Assembly: GCF_018343535.1 (NCBI RefSeq)
Contig: NZ_JAGYPF010000003.1
Coordinates: 372,001 to 436,000 of the forward strand
Origin: Neobacillus rhizophilus
GTDB taxonomy: Bacteria; Bacillota; Bacilli; Bacillales; Cytobacillaceae
Direction: 5' to 3'
Length of the DNA stretch: 64,000 bases
The translations under genes were made by a program, and so were the position numbers. The notes under the pieces are model-generated. The model worked only from the letters and a program-made list of their open reading frames with translations, was not told the DNA's origin and made no database searches. Of the stretch, positions 25,630 through 35,900 are shown piece after piece (position 1 is the stretch's first letter; each line of letters starts with the position of its first letter).

Positions 25630-26532
25630 ATGAATGTGAAATTAAGATTAATCATGACGATGCTCATCTTTGGCAGCATCGGGGTGTTTGTTAAGAAGAT
25701 TGATTTGAGTTCAAGTGAGATTGCTTTTTTACGCGGGGTGATTGGCAGTCTATTCCTGCTTTTAGCTAGTTTTCTAGTCAAGCACAAACCGTCTATGAAG
25801 GCGCTGAAAGAAAACGCGGTACTGCTCCTTTTATCAGGCGGGGCAATTGGTCTTAACTGGATTTTTTTATTTGAGTCTTATCGGTATACAACAATATCCA
25901 ATGCCACAATCAGCTATTACTTTGCACCAATCTTTGTGATGATTTTAGCCCCTTGGATTCTGAAGGAAAAACTGACGGGTATGAAAGTCGGCTGTATTGT
26001 GATGGCCATGGTTGGCTTATTTCTAATCGTGCAAAATGGCGCTGGCTCGACAAACGGCTCACACAATCATGCTTTAGGGATTTTCTATGGCCTTTTGGCT
26101 GCCTCTCTATATGCCAGCGTGATTTTAATGAACAAATTTATTAAAAATCTATCTGGTTTTGAAATGACGTTAGTTCAATTAATGGCGGGAGCGCTGGTGC
26201 TGCTTCCTTACGTGTTATGGCAGGGGCAGCTTAGTTTCGCGGGATTAAACTCAAATTCTATCATTTATATATTAATACTGGGTATCGTTCATACCGGGTT
26301 GGCCTATTTCTTATATTTCACCTCTATCCAAAAACTTAAAGGGCAAACGATTGCGGTTCTTAGCTATATTGACCCGATTTCCGCGGTTATAATCGCGGCG
26401 GTTTTCTTAGGCGAAAGTATGACATGGGTCCAAATGATTGGCGGCGCCCTCGTATTGGGCTCGACATTTTTAAGCGAAAAACTAGAATTAAAGATCGAGA
26501 AAAACGGGCAGACTCCTACTACTTCTCCGTAA
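25630..26532 (+). CDS. DMT superfamily transporter (EamA)
   Basis: 300 residues, about ten TM helices in two EamA repeats: LIMTMLIFGSIGVFVKKIDLSSSEIAFLRGVIG with GAIGLNWIFLFESYRYTTISNATISYYFAPIFVMILAPWILKEKLT in the first half, and GIFYGLLAASLYASVILMNKFI with GIVHTGLAYFLYFTSIQKLKGQTIAVLSYIDPISAVIIAAVFLGE in the second. Likely exporter of amino acids or metabolites; substrate unknown. ATG 25630 has GGGAGGG 6-8 nt upstream. It is divergent from the peptide operon. Confidence 0.9.
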   Translation: MNVKLRLIMTMLIFGSIGVFVKKIDLSSSEIAFLRGVIGSLFLLLASFLVKHKPSMKALKENAVLLLLSGGAIGLNWIFLFESYRYTTISNATISYYFAPIFVMILAPWILKEKLTGMKVGCIVMAMVGLFLIVQNGAGSTNGSHNHALGIFYGLLAASLYASVILMNKFIKNLSGFEMTLVQLMAGALVLLPYVLWQGQLSFAGLNSNSIIYILILGIVHTGLAYFLYFTSIQKLKGQTIAVLSYIDPISAVIIAAVFLGESMTWVQMIGGALVLGSTFLSEKLELKIEKNGQTPTTSP

Positions 26533-26549
26533 TAGGAGTTTGTTTTTTC
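26512..26549 (+). terminator. Terminator overlapping the end of the DMT gene
   Basis: ACTCCTA pairs with TAGGAGT; the stop codon at 26530 lies inside the hairpin and a TTGTTTTTT tail follows. Confidence 0.8.
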
Positions 26550-26574
26550 TAAATTGGAATTGGAGGTTTAACGA

Positions 26575-27489
26575 ATGAGTTCGCCATGGTCTCCTGAGAG
26601 GGTTATCTCGAATGAAAAAGCGGTTATGATGATTGAAAAACAGTTTCCGCAGTTAAAACCTGTAAGTATACAGGTATTTGGTGAAGGATTTGACAATTCC
26701 GTCTTTCTCGTCAATGAGCAATTTGTGTTTCGATTTCCTAGGCGTGAAATAGCAGTAAATTTACTTAGAGTTGAGAACCGGCTGCTTCCGGTCGCGGCCC
26801 CTTTACTGCCAATCCCAGTACCGGATCCGATTTTTCAAGGCAATCAAGAAGAAGGTTATCCGTGGCCTTTTGCCGGGTACAAACTGTTAAGCGGAAAGCC
26901 CCTGTCCTGCTTAACTCCTGAACAGCGAATGCTGTCAGTAGAACCATTAGCTAAATTTTTAAAAACACTGCACGCTTTTCCGATAAACGAAGCGGAAAAG
27001 CTCGGCGTTCCTTATGATGAGCTTGGTCGGACTGATATTTTTAAAAGGAAGCCTATGCTGGAAGCGAACATCGAAAAAGCAAAGGAACTAGGTTTAATTG
27101 GAGAACAAGAACAGGAGCGTCTTCATTTATTTCTTTCGACGGTTTGGAAACCTTTTGAGGATGATAGTAAAACATTAGTACATGGTGATTTTCATATTCG
27201 AAATATGCTGGTCGATGACAGCGGCAGAGTGTCAGCGGTGATTGACTGGGGAGATGCCCATATTGGAAGCCCGGCGATTGATTTATCGATTGTGTACAGT
27301 TTTATTCCGGCAGAAGGCAGAGATTACTTTTTTCAGTTATATGGTAATGTTACGCCTGAAATAAAAATGATCGCTCGCTTTAGGGCGGTCTACTCGCTAA
27401 TCATGCTGCTTTTGTATGGGGATAGTCAGAAGGATGAACGGTTAGTTAACGAAGGCCGGACTGCATTGGGTTTGGCACTAGACAATTAA
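26575..27489 (+). CDS. Aminoglycoside phosphotransferase (APH) family kinase-like protein
   Basis: 304 residues with the APH/choline kinase fold: GEGFDNSVFLVNEQFVFRFPR forms the ATP-binding strands, LVHGDFHIRNMLVDDSGRV is the catalytic HGD-x(4)-N loop and AVIDWGDAHIGSPAIDLSIVYSF holds the metal-binding Asp. Chromosomal members phosphorylate varied hydroxyl compounds (homoserine, macrolides, sugars); there is no evidence of antibiotic resistance here. RBS GGAGG before ATG 26575. Confidence 0.85.
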   Translation: MSSPWSPERVISNEKAVMMIEKQFPQLKPVSIQVFGEGFDNSVFLVNEQFVFRFPRREIAVNLLRVENRLLPVAAPLLPIPVPDPIFQGNQEEGYPWPFAGYKLLSGKPLSCLTPEQRMLSVEPLAKFLKTLHAFPINEAEKLGVPYDELGRTDIFKRKPMLEANIEKAKELGLIGEQEQERLHLFLSTVWKPFEDDSKTLVHGDFHIRNMLVDDSGRVSAVIDWGDAHIGSPAIDLSIVYSFIPAEGRDYFFQLYGNVTPEIKMIARFRAVYSLIMLLLYGDSQKDERLVNEGRTALGLALDN

Positions 27490-27502
27490 TCATAACTTTA
27501 AC

Positions 27503-27536
27503 GCTTAGAGTGATAAATTCTCTAGGCTTTTTTTTT
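27503..27536 (+). terminator. Terminator of the APH-family gene
   Basis: GCTTAGAG pairs with CTCTAGGC (one G-T pair), followed by nine T. Confidence 0.8.
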
Positions 27537-27560
27537 ATCCAGGGAAAATTCAAAAAGTTC

Positions 27561-27589
27561 TTGATTTATTAAATAAAGCATATTAATAT
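27561..27589 (+). promoter_or_regulatory. Sigma-A promoter of the Rrf2-yezD-sulfate operon
   Basis: TTGATT, 17-bp spacer, TAATAT, about 220 bp upstream of the Rrf2-type gene. The long leader that follows contains a CymR-like box and an inverted repeat. Confidence 0.6.
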
Positions 27590-27600
27590 TTTTAAATAAG

Positions 27601-27627
27601 TAATCCTATAGTTATTATCGGAATTTA
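27601..27627 (+). promoter_or_regulatory. Candidate CymR/Rrf2-type box
   Basis: The stretch ending GTTATTATCGGAATTT resembles the B. subtilis CymR site (A/T-rich half then ATNGGAATT). It begins about 11 bp after the -10 element, a position suited to repression of sulfur-uptake genes. The match is by eye to a remembered consensus. Confidence 0.4.
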
Positions 27628-27771
27628 TTTTCAGCATCTTAAAATGGGCTGACTTTAGAGGAATTGGATAAGTGCCCTCCGCTTCCTCTTTGCATATATT
27701 TATTAAAAGCTAATACCGGTTCGTAACATTCCTGTCCCAGCAATCCATTTAGGGATTTATTTTTAGCAGTG

Positions 27772-27796
27772 AATGTTGACTGAAATACTCAACATT
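27772..27796 (+). promoter_or_regulatory. 8-bp inverted repeat before the Rrf2 ribosome site
   Basis: AATGTTGA-9nt-TCAACATT, perfect arms, ending directly before AAGGAGAGG. Could be an operator for autoregulation or an mRNA hairpin protecting or modulating the ribosome site. Confidence 0.6.
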
Positions 27797-27811
27797 AAGG
27801 AGAGGAATTAC

Positions 27812-28267
27812 ATGAAGGTATCCAGTAAAGGTGAATATGCCTTAAGGGCCTTGCTCCTGCTTGGAGGTCATCAAGGCAATGTCCTCGGCATCCAGGAAAT
27901 TGCCGACAAGACCCTGGTAACCACTAATTACCTTGAACAAATCCTGCTTCAATTAAAAAAACTAGGCTATGTAACTAGTAAACGAGGGGCAAAAGGCGGC
28001 TATATGCTGCTAAAAGAGCCCCAGGAAATCAATATCGGAGAAATCATCCGAGAATTAGAGGGGCCTCTATCTCCAATGGCATGTGCATCCATTACGAAGT
28101 ATGAACCATGTCCATTAGAGGAGGGCTGTCAGTTAAAGCCGCTATGGTCCTTAGTCAGAGATACGATTGCCTATGTCCTTGACCGGACGACACTTGAAGA
28201 TTTGTTAGAAAACAAAATAAGTCTATTAAAAGGAGAGGATTTAGTTGTCATCAAAAATACACCTTAA
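27812..28267 (+). CDS. Rrf2 family regulator with Cys cluster
   Basis: 151 residues. MKVSSKGEYALRALLLLG, IQEIADKTLVTTNYLEQILLQLKKLGYVTSKRGAKGGYML form the Rrf2 winged HTH. The later segment MACASITKYEPCPLEEGCQLKPLW has three cysteines spaced as in the Fe-S-binding IscR/NsrR-type members, which plain CymR lacks. The position as first gene before yezD and a sulfate transporter suggests control of sulfur assimilation. ATG 27812 follows AGGAGAGG; a longer frame from 27773 would start inside the inverted repeat. Confidence 0.88.
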   Translation: MKVSSKGEYALRALLLLGGHQGNVLGIQEIADKTLVTTNYLEQILLQLKKLGYVTSKRGAKGGYMLLKEPQEINIGEIIRELEGPLSPMACASITKYEPCPLEEGCQLKPLWSLVRDTIAYVLDRTTLEDLLENKISLLKGEDLVVIKNTP

Positions 28268-28439
28268 TCAGCAAGTGCTGGAAAAACTCGAAAGTTTGTT
28301 AGAAGGATTAGAATTTGGAACCGTTCAAATCACCGTTCACGATTCACAAATCACGCAAATCGACCGGTTAGAAAGACACCGGCTGCCACTTCAGAAAAAG
28401 ACCACCCAAGTAGCGAACAACAGGAAAAACGAAAGATGA
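28245..28439 (+). CDS. yezD: YezD family (DUF2292) small protein
   Basis: 64 residues. HLNQQVLEKLESLLEGLEFGTVQITVHDSQITQIDRLERHRL matches YezD (DUF2292), a small protein usually encoded next to sulfur-starvation genes in Bacillaceae. Its function is unknown; the form suggests a small alpha/beta domain. It starts with TTG 6 nt after AGGAGAGG and overlaps the end of the Rrf2 gene by 23 bp, so the two are cotranslated. A hairpin terminator or attenuator follows. Confidence 0.85.
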   Translation: MSSKIHLNQQVLEKLESLLEGLEFGTVQITVHDSQITQIDRLERHRLPLQKKTTQVANNRKNER

Positions 28440-28464
28440 ATAGCTGCCGATCGGACCGCCGAAG

Positions 28465-28535
28465 GCCCTTTAGTTAGATGTACATGACGATGTACATGCA
28501 AATACTAATGGGCTTTTTTTGTTGAAAAAAAGCCC
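28465..28535 (+). terminator. Terminator/attenuator with overlapping alternative hairpin before the sulfate transporter genes
   Basis: GCCC-TTTAGT (28465) pairs with ACTAAT-GGGC (28504-28513), enclosing two ATGTACAT units that can also pair, and is followed by TTTTTTT: a strong intrinsic terminator shape. The same GGGCTTTTTTT can instead pair perfectly with AAAAAAAGCCC at 28525-28535. The element separates the Rrf2-yezD part from the transporter genes, so it may set their ratio. Confidence 0.65.
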
Positions 28536-28564
28536 CGACAATACAAAAAAAAGGGGAGTTAAAA

Positions 28565-29620
28565 ATGCTCAAAAAAATCTTAATAACGTTAATTTCACTT
28601 ATGTTTCTTGTAGGGGCGGCCGGTTGCTCGAGCCAAACTTCTACTGAATCGGCAAAAAAAGAACCTGCTGCAAAGGAAACGAACAAGAAACCGATTGAAT
28701 TATTAAATGTATCCTATGATCCAACCCGTGAACTTTACGAGGAATATAACAAAAGCTTTGCTGCCTATTGGGAGAAGAAAACCGGTCAAAAAGTGACGAT
28801 TAACCAATCTCATGGCGGTTCCGGCAAGCAGTCCCGCTCTGTCATAGACGGTTTGGAGGCCGATGTCGTGACGCTGGCCCTTGCTTATGATATAGATGCA
28901 ATTGCAGGAGCAGGCAAGCTTGCGGAGAACTGGCAGGAGCGGCTGGCTGACAACAGTTCACCGTACACATCAACGATTGTCTTCCTGGTGCGGAAAGGGA
29001 ATCCAAAAGGAATCAAGGACTGGGATGACTTGGTAAAAAAAGATGTATCCGTCATTACTCCGAATCCAAAAACCTCCGGCGGTGCACGTTGGAATTACTT
29101 GGCGGCTTGGGGCTATGCACTCGAGCAGAATAACGGAGATGAACAAAAAGCAAAAGATTTTGTAGCAAAGCTCTTTAAAAATGTACCGGTATTGGACTCC
29201 GGAGCCCGCGGCTCGACGACTACCTTCGTGGAAAGAGGAATCGGCGATGTATTGATTGCATGGGAAAACGAGGCTTATCTTGCACTTAAGGAATTTGGCG
29301 AAGACAAATTTGAAGTAGTCAATCCATCTGTCAGCATTTTGGCTGAACCTCCTGTTTCCGTTGTCGATACAGTAGCGAAAAAGCATGGGACCGAAGAAGT
29401 GGCAAAAGCTTATCTTGACTATTTATATACAGTTGAAGGACAGGAAATTGCCGCGAAGAATTTTTACCGCCCGCGCAATAAAGACGTAGCTGAAAAATAT
29501 GCCAGCCAATTCCCTGATATCAAACTATTTACGATAGATGAAGTTTTTGGCGGCTGGAAGAAAGCGCAAAAGACACACTTTGATGATGGGGGCATCTTCG
29601 ACCAAATCTATAAACCGTAA
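28565..29620 (+). CDS. Sulfate ABC transporter substrate-binding lipoprotein
   Basis: 351 residues. Lipoprotein signal with GAAGC (Cys21). [74 protein letters not shown] and [31 protein letters not shown] are the conserved sulfate/thiosulfate-binding (Sbp/CysP) blocks. It captures sulfate outside the membrane for CysT/CysW/CysA encoded directly downstream. Confidence 0.95.
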   Translation: MLKKILITLISLMFLVGAAGCSSQTSTESAKKEPAAKETNKKPIELLNVSYDPTRELYEEYNKSFAAYWEKKTGQKVTINQSHGGSGKQSRSVIDGLEADVVTLALAYDIDAIAGAGKLAENWQERLADNSSPYTSTIVFLVRKGNPKGIKDWDDLVKKDVSVITPNPKTSGGARWNYLAAWGYALEQNNGDEQKAKDFVAKLFKNVPVLDSGARGSTTTFVERGIGDVLIAWENEAYLALKEFGEDKFEVVNPSVSILAEPPVSVVDTVAKKHGTEEVAKAYLDYLYTVEGQEIAAKNFYRPRNKDVAEKYASQFPDIKLFTIDEVFGGWKKAQKTHFDDGGIFDQIYKP

Positions 29621-29637
29621 TGAATGGAGGCTTTCAC

Positions 29638-30474
29638 GTGGTTAAACAATCCAAACGCCGCCGGGTACTCCCGGGGTTCGGACTTTCAATGGGGTATACG
29701 GTCATTTATCTCAGTCTGATTGTCCTAATCCCGATTGCGGTTTTATTTTTAAAAGCAACTACCATAAGCTTGGCCGAATTTTGGGAGACTATAACGGATG
29801 AGAGAGTCGTAGCTTCCTATAAACTGACCTTCTATACCTCCTTCGTTGCTGCAATGGTTAATGTTCTATTTGGAACGCTTATTGCCTGGGTATTAGTAAG
29901 ATATGACTTTGTCGGGAAGCGATTCGTTGATGCGCTTGTCGACCTGCCGTTTGCCCTGCCCACTGCAGTGGCCGGTATCGCACTTACCGCCATCTATGCT
30001 CCGAATGGGTGGATTGGTCAATATTTCGAAGCTGCCGGAGTGAAGATTGCCTATACACAGTATGGCATCATGATTGCGTTGACGTTTATCGGGCTCCCCT
30101 TTGTGGTCCGGTCTGTCCAGCCTGTCTTGCAGGAGTTGGATCAACAGTACGAAGAAGCAGCCGCTACACTTGGTGCCAATTCGGCCCAGATTTTTTTCAA
30201 AATTATTTTTCCAGCCATTTTCCCCGCCGTGCTAACTGGCTTTGGCCTCGCCTTTGCAAGGGCCTTGGGGGAATATGGTTCGGTTGTGTTCATTTCCGGC
30301 AACATGCCGATGAAAACGGAAATTGTTCCCCTGCTCATCATTACAAAATTGGAGCAATACAACTACGGGGGTGCCGCCGCCATTGCCGCCGTCATGCTCG
30401 TCATCTCTTTCCTTCTATTATTCTTGATTAATTTTTGGCAATGGAGAACGGCAAGGAAACATCAAGTGACCTAG
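29638..30474 (+). CDS. cysT: Sulfate ABC transporter permease CysT
   Basis: 278 residues, six TM helices. GFGLSMGYTVIYLSLIVLIPIAVLFLKA, DLPFALPTAVAGIALTAIY, QYEEAAATLGANSAQIFFKIIFPAIFPA (EAA loop) and FARALGEYGSVVFISGNMP are CysT/CysU blocks. The GTG at 29638 has GGAGG 7 nt upstream; an ATG at 29620 overlaps the previous stop but lacks a site. First of the two permeases. Confidence 0.93.
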   Translation: MVKQSKRRRVLPGFGLSMGYTVIYLSLIVLIPIAVLFLKATTISLAEFWETITDERVVASYKLTFYTSFVAAMVNVLFGTLIAWVLVRYDFVGKRFVDALVDLPFALPTAVAGIALTAIYAPNGWIGQYFEAAGVKIAYTQYGIMIALTFIGLPFVVRSVQPVLQELDQQYEEAAATLGANSAQIFFKIIFPAIFPAVLTGFGLAFARALGEYGSVVFISGNMPMKTEIVPLLIITKLEQYNYGGAAAIAAVMLVISFLLLFLINFWQWRTARKHQVT

Positions 30475-30489
30475 AGGAGTTTGAAAAAT

Positions 30490-31341
30490 ATGATTGCTAG
30501 AGAACATGTCCATCTAAAAAGTCCAGGAGCCAGCCGTTTTGCCCTGGCTCCGATAAAAAAATGGCTGCTGATTGGAACGGCCCTGGGATTCTTAGGAATT
30601 TTTATCCTCATCCCCCTCATCGCGGTTTTTACTGAGGCTTTGAAAAAAGGAATCGAGTTATACTTTGCGGCCATCACGGAGCCTGATGCTCTTTCGGCGA
30701 TTAAGCTTACGCTCATTACCGCGGCTATTGCCGTTCCCTTGAATACCATCTTCGGCGTCATTGCCGCTTGGGGAATCGCGAAATTTAATTTTAAGGGGAA
30801 GAATATCCTGATTACCCTGATTGATATTCCTTTTGCTGTTTCCCCTGTCATTGCAGGTCTCGTGTTTGTGTTGTTGTATGGTTCAAATGGGGTGTTAGGG
30901 CCCTTTATTGAAGCGAATAATTTAAAAATCATATTCAGTGTACCGGGGATTGTTCTTGCCACTACTTTTGTCACCTTTCCGTTTGTAGTTCGCGAGTTAA
31001 TCCCAATTATGCAGGAACAGGGCACGGAGGAGGAGCAGGCAGCGATTACGCTCGGTGCAAGCGGCTGGCAAATGTTTTTTCGAGTGACTCTACCGAATAT
31101 TAAATGGGGATTGCTTTATGGAGTCATTCTTTGTAATGCCCGGGCGATGGGTGAGTTTGGCGCCGTTTCGGTTGTGTCCGGTCACATCAGAGGGCTTACC
31201 AATACCCTCCCTCTTCATGTTGAAATTTTGTATAACGAATACAACTTTACCGCCTCCTTTGCCGTCGCTTCCCTGCTGGCACTGCTTGCCCTGCTTACGT
31301 TAGTTTTTAAAAGTTTTTTGGAATGGAAAACAAAGAAATAG
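30490..31341 (+). CDS. cysW: Sulfate ABC transporter permease CysW
   Basis: 283 residues, six TM helices. [68 protein letters not shown] and [20 protein letters not shown] are the CysW signature. ATG 30490 follows GAGGAG. It pairs with CysT in the membrane. Confidence 0.93.
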   Translation: MIAREHVHLKSPGASRFALAPIKKWLLIGTALGFLGIFILIPLIAVFTEALKKGIELYFAAITEPDALSAIKLTLITAAIAVPLNTIFGVIAAWGIAKFNFKGKNILITLIDIPFAVSPVIAGLVFVLLYGSNGVLGPFIEANNLKIIFSVPGIVLATTFVTFPFVVRELIPIMQEQGTEEEQAAITLGASGWQMFFRVTLPNIKWGLLYGVILCNARAMGEFGAVSVVSGHIRGLTNTLPLHVEILYNEYNFTASFAVASLLALLALLTLVFKSFLEWKTKK

Positions 31342-31361
31342 TGGAGAGGGAGATTTTCGAA

Positions 31362-32456
31362 ATGGGGATTACAATCACTGGCGTTACGAAAAAATTTGGT
31401 GCTTACCCGGCGGTTAAAGATATCAATCTAGAAATACCAACCGGGGATTTTGTGGCATTACTTGGTCCATCTGGTTCTGGGAAGACCACCCTTCTTAGAC
31501 TGATTGCAGGACTGGAGGGACTCGATACAGGTTCGATCATTTTCAACGGTGTTGATTTCTCTTTCAAAAACGTGAAAGAACGCAAAGTTGGTTTTGTATT
31601 TCAGCATTATGCTTTGTTTAAACATATGACAATTTTTGAAAATGTGGCCTTTGGATTGAAGGTAAGGCCGCGCAAATTACGTCCTTCCAGGAGTGAAATC
31701 AAGGATAAAGTACTGGAGTTATTAAGGCTGGTACAGCTTGAGCACCTTGCCGACCGGTATCCTTCCCAGCTTTCAGGTGGGCAGAGGCAAAGGATTGCGC
31801 TAGCACGGGCGCTTGCCGTGGAACCTGAGGTGCTTCTTCTCGACGAACCATTCGGAGCGTTGGATGCAAAGGTTCGGCAGGAGCTGCGCCATTGGTTACG
31901 GGAAATCCATCGAAAGCTTAATATTACGACTGTTTTTGTGACGCATGATCAGGAAGAAGCACTTGAAATGGCAGATACTGTAGTGGTGATGAATCATGGA
32001 AAAATTGAACAAATTGGTTCACCTGCGGAAGTTTATGAAAGACCTGCAAATGCTTTTGTTTATAGCTTTTTGGGTCGGGTGAACGAATTCCGTGGGGCTG
32101 CTTTGTATAATGATGTTGCAATTGCGAGGGATTCGGCGGTTGAAGCAGTCGGATATATCCGCCCCCATGAGATTGGGCTGAGCAGGTTTTCCAATGGGGT
32201 TGGCATACCAGCGGAAGCCTCACATGTCAATGCGGTTGGATCTACTGTTCGGGTTGTTCTGAAACGACTTGATACGGAAGATTATTTCGAAGCTGAATTG
32301 ACGAGTGGCAATTTTCGGGAACTTGGTCCGTTTCATAAAGGTGATATTCTTTATGCTGATTTTACAAATATCGTCGTGTTTGAGGCAATAACGGATTCTG
32401 AGCATTCCAAGGAAAGGGAGAAAGTAACTGTTGGGGCTTTTTCGGCGTTTACCTAG
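31362..32456 (+). CDS. cysA: Sulfate ABC transporter ATP-binding protein
   Basis: 364 residues. Walker [20 protein letters not shown]-loop [22 protein letters not shown], signature [15 protein letters not shown], Walker [22 protein letters not shown]-loop [11 protein letters not shown]. The C-terminal domain ([39 protein letters not shown]) is the TOBE-like regulatory region of CysA. Last gene of the operon, followed by the 52-bp repeat array 2 rather than an obvious simple terminator. Confidence 0.95.
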   Translation: MGITITGVTKKFGAYPAVKDINLEIPTGDFVALLGPSGSGKTTLLRLIAGLEGLDTGSIIFNGVDFSFKNVKERKVGFVFQHYALFKHMTIFENVAFGLKVRPRKLRPSRSEIKDKVLELLRLVQLEHLADRYPSQLSGGQRQRIALARALAVEPEVLLLDEPFGALDAKVRQELRHWLREIHRKLNITTVFVTHDQEEALEMADTVVVMNHGKIEQIGSPAEVYERPANAFVYSFLGRVNEFRGAALYNDVAIARDSAVEAVGYIRPHEIGLSRFSNGVGIPAEASHVNAVGSTVRVVLKRLDTEDYFEAELTSGNFRELGPFHKGDILYADFTNIVVFEAITDSEHSKEREKVTVGAFSAFT

Positions 32457-32479
32457 GTTCTAATTCAAATTTATATGGA

Positions 32480-32915
32480 GACCGGTCGCCAATAATTCCC
32501 ATTGGTGACCGGAGCTCTTGATTTTTCCGCCGTTCGAGCGCCAATAGCCTCTATTGGTGACTGAAACTCTTGATTTTTACACTGTCCGGGCGCCAATAGC
32601 CTCTATTGGTGACCGAAACTCTTGATTTTTACACTGTCCGGGCGTCAAATGCCTCTATTGGTGACCGAAACTCTTGATTTTTACACTGTCCGGGCGTCAA
32701 TAGCCTCTATTGGTGACCGAAACTCTTGACTTTTACACTGTCCGGGCGCCAATAGCCTCTATTGGTGACCGAAACTCTTGATTTTTACACTGTCCGGGCG
32801 CCAATAGCCTCTATTGGTGACCGAAACTCTTGATTTTTACACTGACCGGGTACCAATAGCCTCTATTGGTGACCGAAACTCTTGATTTTTCAGCTGTCCG
32901 GGCGCCCATAAAGGT
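32480..32915. repeat. Tandem array 2: 8 units of 52 bp with hairpins
   Basis: CTCTATTGG (TCCCATTGG in the first unit) recurs at 32497, 32549, 32601, 32653, 32705, 32757, 32809 and 32861, each exactly 52 bp apart. Most units carry the perfect inverted repeat CCAATAG-3nt-CTATTGG, then about 16 nt, then ATTTTTAC on the plus strand, then CTGTCCGGGCG. It fills the convergent gap between cysA and the helicase gene. The sequence is unrelated to arrays 1 and 3 although period and layout agree. Confidence 0.95.
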
Positions 32916-32917
32916 TA

Positions 32918-35900
32918 TTAAATCATCAATATCTCCCGAATATCATCTTCCGTAAGAGTCCCCATCTCCTTCTCATCCGAATCAATAATTTCCTCAATTA
33001 AAAGCCTCTTTTTGTCTTGCAGTTCATTAATCTTTTCCTCGATGGTGCCACGAGAAACAAGCTTGATAACCTGAACCTCATTTTGCTGGCCCATCCGGTG
33101 GGCACGGTCCGCGGCTTGTTCCTCAACAGCAGGATTCCACCAAGTGTCATATAAAATAACGGTATCTGCCCCCATCAGATTAAGGCCGGTTCCCCCTGCT
33201 TTCAAGGAAATTAGGAAAAGGTCGCGTTCACCGTGATTAAACCGTTCGCAAATTTCCACCCGCTCTTCAGATGGAGTCTGCCCATCAAGGTAAAAGTATG
33301 GCTGTCCTTTTGCCGTTAACCGCCGTCCAATCAACGCCAGCATTTTCGTAAACTGTGAAAAAATTAACACCCGTCTCCCAGAAAGCCGTGATTCCTCTAA
33401 TATTTCCATGAGCTGTTCAAATTTTGCCGACCCGCCTTGATAGCCGTCTACGAACAAGCCCGGATGACAGCAAATCTGCCGCAGGCGTGTCAACCCTGCT
33501 AAAATCTTGATACGATTTTTTCGAATCGTGTCTTTGTCCAGATGCTTTAATGTATCATGCCGAAGCTTGGCCAAATAAGCTGCGTACAACCTCTTTTGTT
33601 CGGGCAGCAGTTCAACTGATTCAAGCGATTCGATTTTTCCAGGCAGTTCGGATAAGACATCCTCCTTCATCCTGCGCAGCAAGAATGGCCGGATTCTGCA
33701 AGCGATTTGTTTTCGGGTCAGCTGGCTGAATTCCTTTAGCCCAAGGAAAAGCTCCGGAAAGACGACATGAAAAATCGACCACAGCTCTTCCGATGAGTTC
33801 TCAACTGGTGTGCCTGTCAGCGCAAAACGATGTTGGGCCTGCAGCTTTTTTACCGCCCGCGCTGTTTGCGTCAACGGATTTTTAAAGGCCTGGGCCTCGT
33901 CAAAAAACACAGTATGAAAGGTTTGTTTTTCAAACCAAAGGATGTCCTTACGGAGCAAAGGGTAGGAAGTGACAATGACATCGACATCGGAAAGATCCTG
34001 AAGCTGCTTGTTTCGCTCCTCCTTCGAACCATCAATGACCACCGCCCTAAGCTGGGATGTCCCGGTAAATTTCCTAAACTCACTAAGCCAGTTATAGGTT
34101 AGAGAGGATGGACAGACAACGAGGACTGGCTGCTTTTGTCCGCGAATTTCCGGAAGCACCGACACAATAAACGCTATGCTTTGAATCGTCTTTCCCAGTC
34201 CCATATCATCGGCCAAGATCCCCCCAAAGCCAAAGTGAGCGAGTGTTTTCATCCATTTAAAGCCGTGCTTTTGGTAATCTTTAAGGAAGGAAGCCAAGCT
34301 AGTCGGCAACTCGAAGTCCAAGCTGCCCGGGTTTCGGAGCTGTTCCATAAACTGGCGGAAGGATTCCTCTAGCTTGAAGGTGTCGCTCACCTCCACCGTA
34401 TCCAGCAGCTGCAGACACTGTTCGATAGGCAAGGCCAGTCCATTTTTCAAGTCACCGGCTTTCATAAGTGGTGAATGAAGAAACTGCTGAATCTCCTCGA
34501 ATTCCCTTGTTTGCAAGGATAGCAGAGAGCCATTCGGCAATCTATAATACTTCCGTTTTTCCTCTAGCGCCTCCAAGACATCGCGAATCTGATTGTCGGA
34601 AATACCGTCCATTTCAAACTTGAATTCCAACCAATTGGTCCGCTCCTTCTTTACCTTCACCCTGATTTTCGGAAAAACATTTTCTCGAAAAATTCGACTG
34701 CGGACAGCCGTGGTCGCATAAATTTGGGCGAGCTTTTGCAGCCGAGGTACGACATGGACTAGAAATTCGTACTCAAGATCCTCATTATGCAAAAAATAAC
34801 CGCCATCCGTCTTGGCGAATGAGCTGTCCTCCATGATTTGCAAGATTTCCGCTTCCTTCTCGACATCCCTTACAATCATCGAGCCTGCCGGAAGTTCCCT
34901 TCCCTCAAGCGGATTGATCATCATATGTTCATAGTGAAACTCGATTCCTGCAAGGAGTCGGTTTTTCACCCGATCCAAGTAGAGCATGGCCTTCAACGGT
35001 GTTTTCATCCAGGTTTTTGTGATGGAATCGGCAATCTGCACCTGTCCCAGCTCTTTCAATCCCGGGGCGACTTTTTCAAGAAAAAACGGAATTTGTTCGT
35101 GCGGGATAGGGATTTTGTTGGTCCTGGGACCATGGAGCATTCGTTTTAGTTCCAATAACCTCTGGAAATCCTGATTCTTCAATTGTGTTATTTTCTCCTC
35201 GTAAAGAACGGAGCGATAGGTTTCGAGAATCAGTATTTGATCGAATCCTTCAACCACCAGTAGATTTTCCGTAAATGCAAACTGTAATGGCAGTGAACCA
35301 TCTGACAGATGGAGTTCTTCATAGGTTTGGCCATTGTACTCTATTTTGACCCTAGGAGCCTTTATAAGTAATGGCAGGAGCCTATCCCATAAGGATGCCG
35401 AAATCGGCAGGACTTGCGGATCCAAAGCTTCCTTTCCATACGCCTGTTCATCTCGAACCATGTTAATCAGCTGCTGAATGACGGCATCGGTTTCTTTCTG
35501 AAAGCAATGAAGGCTTGGGTCGTAGGTAAAGGGCTCCGAAACAATAAATGGATTTCCATTGCTGACCTTGTCCAAAAACTCTCTGATTTTCTGCACCTTG
35601 TTCTCTTCCACGTCCATCTCAATGCCGAGTATAAGCCGGCCTTCGCCTGCCGCGACTGGTTTACAGGTAAACCCGGCATCAAGCACGGTTCTTTTTTCAA
35701 AATAATTCTGGTGGCCGCTGGACGGGACAGGCTTATGATCGAAAATGGTCAGCAGGCCGGTGGTCAGTTCCTGATTTGGTGTGGTTCCTTGCTGCTGATG
35801 GTCGTAAATCGCCAATAAAACAGCCGCAATATGCTGGCAATCCTTTTGAAAAGAAGCGAGCTTCGGGCAGCTGCAACTAGTGCGGAACTCACCTTCTGCT

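Noticed and set aside
26575-27489. Antibiotic resistance aminoglycoside phosphotransferase
   Set aside because: Only the general APH fold is visible. The family is broad in chromosomes, and nothing points to a drug substrate.
28440-28564. S-box (SAM) riboswitch before the sulfate transporter
   Set aside because: The conserved S-box core and kink-turn sequences are absent; only the terminator-like hairpins are present.
30471-31025. 184-codon minus-strand frame opposite cysW
   Set aside because: Shadow of a clear sulfate permease gene; no ribosome site or family signal.
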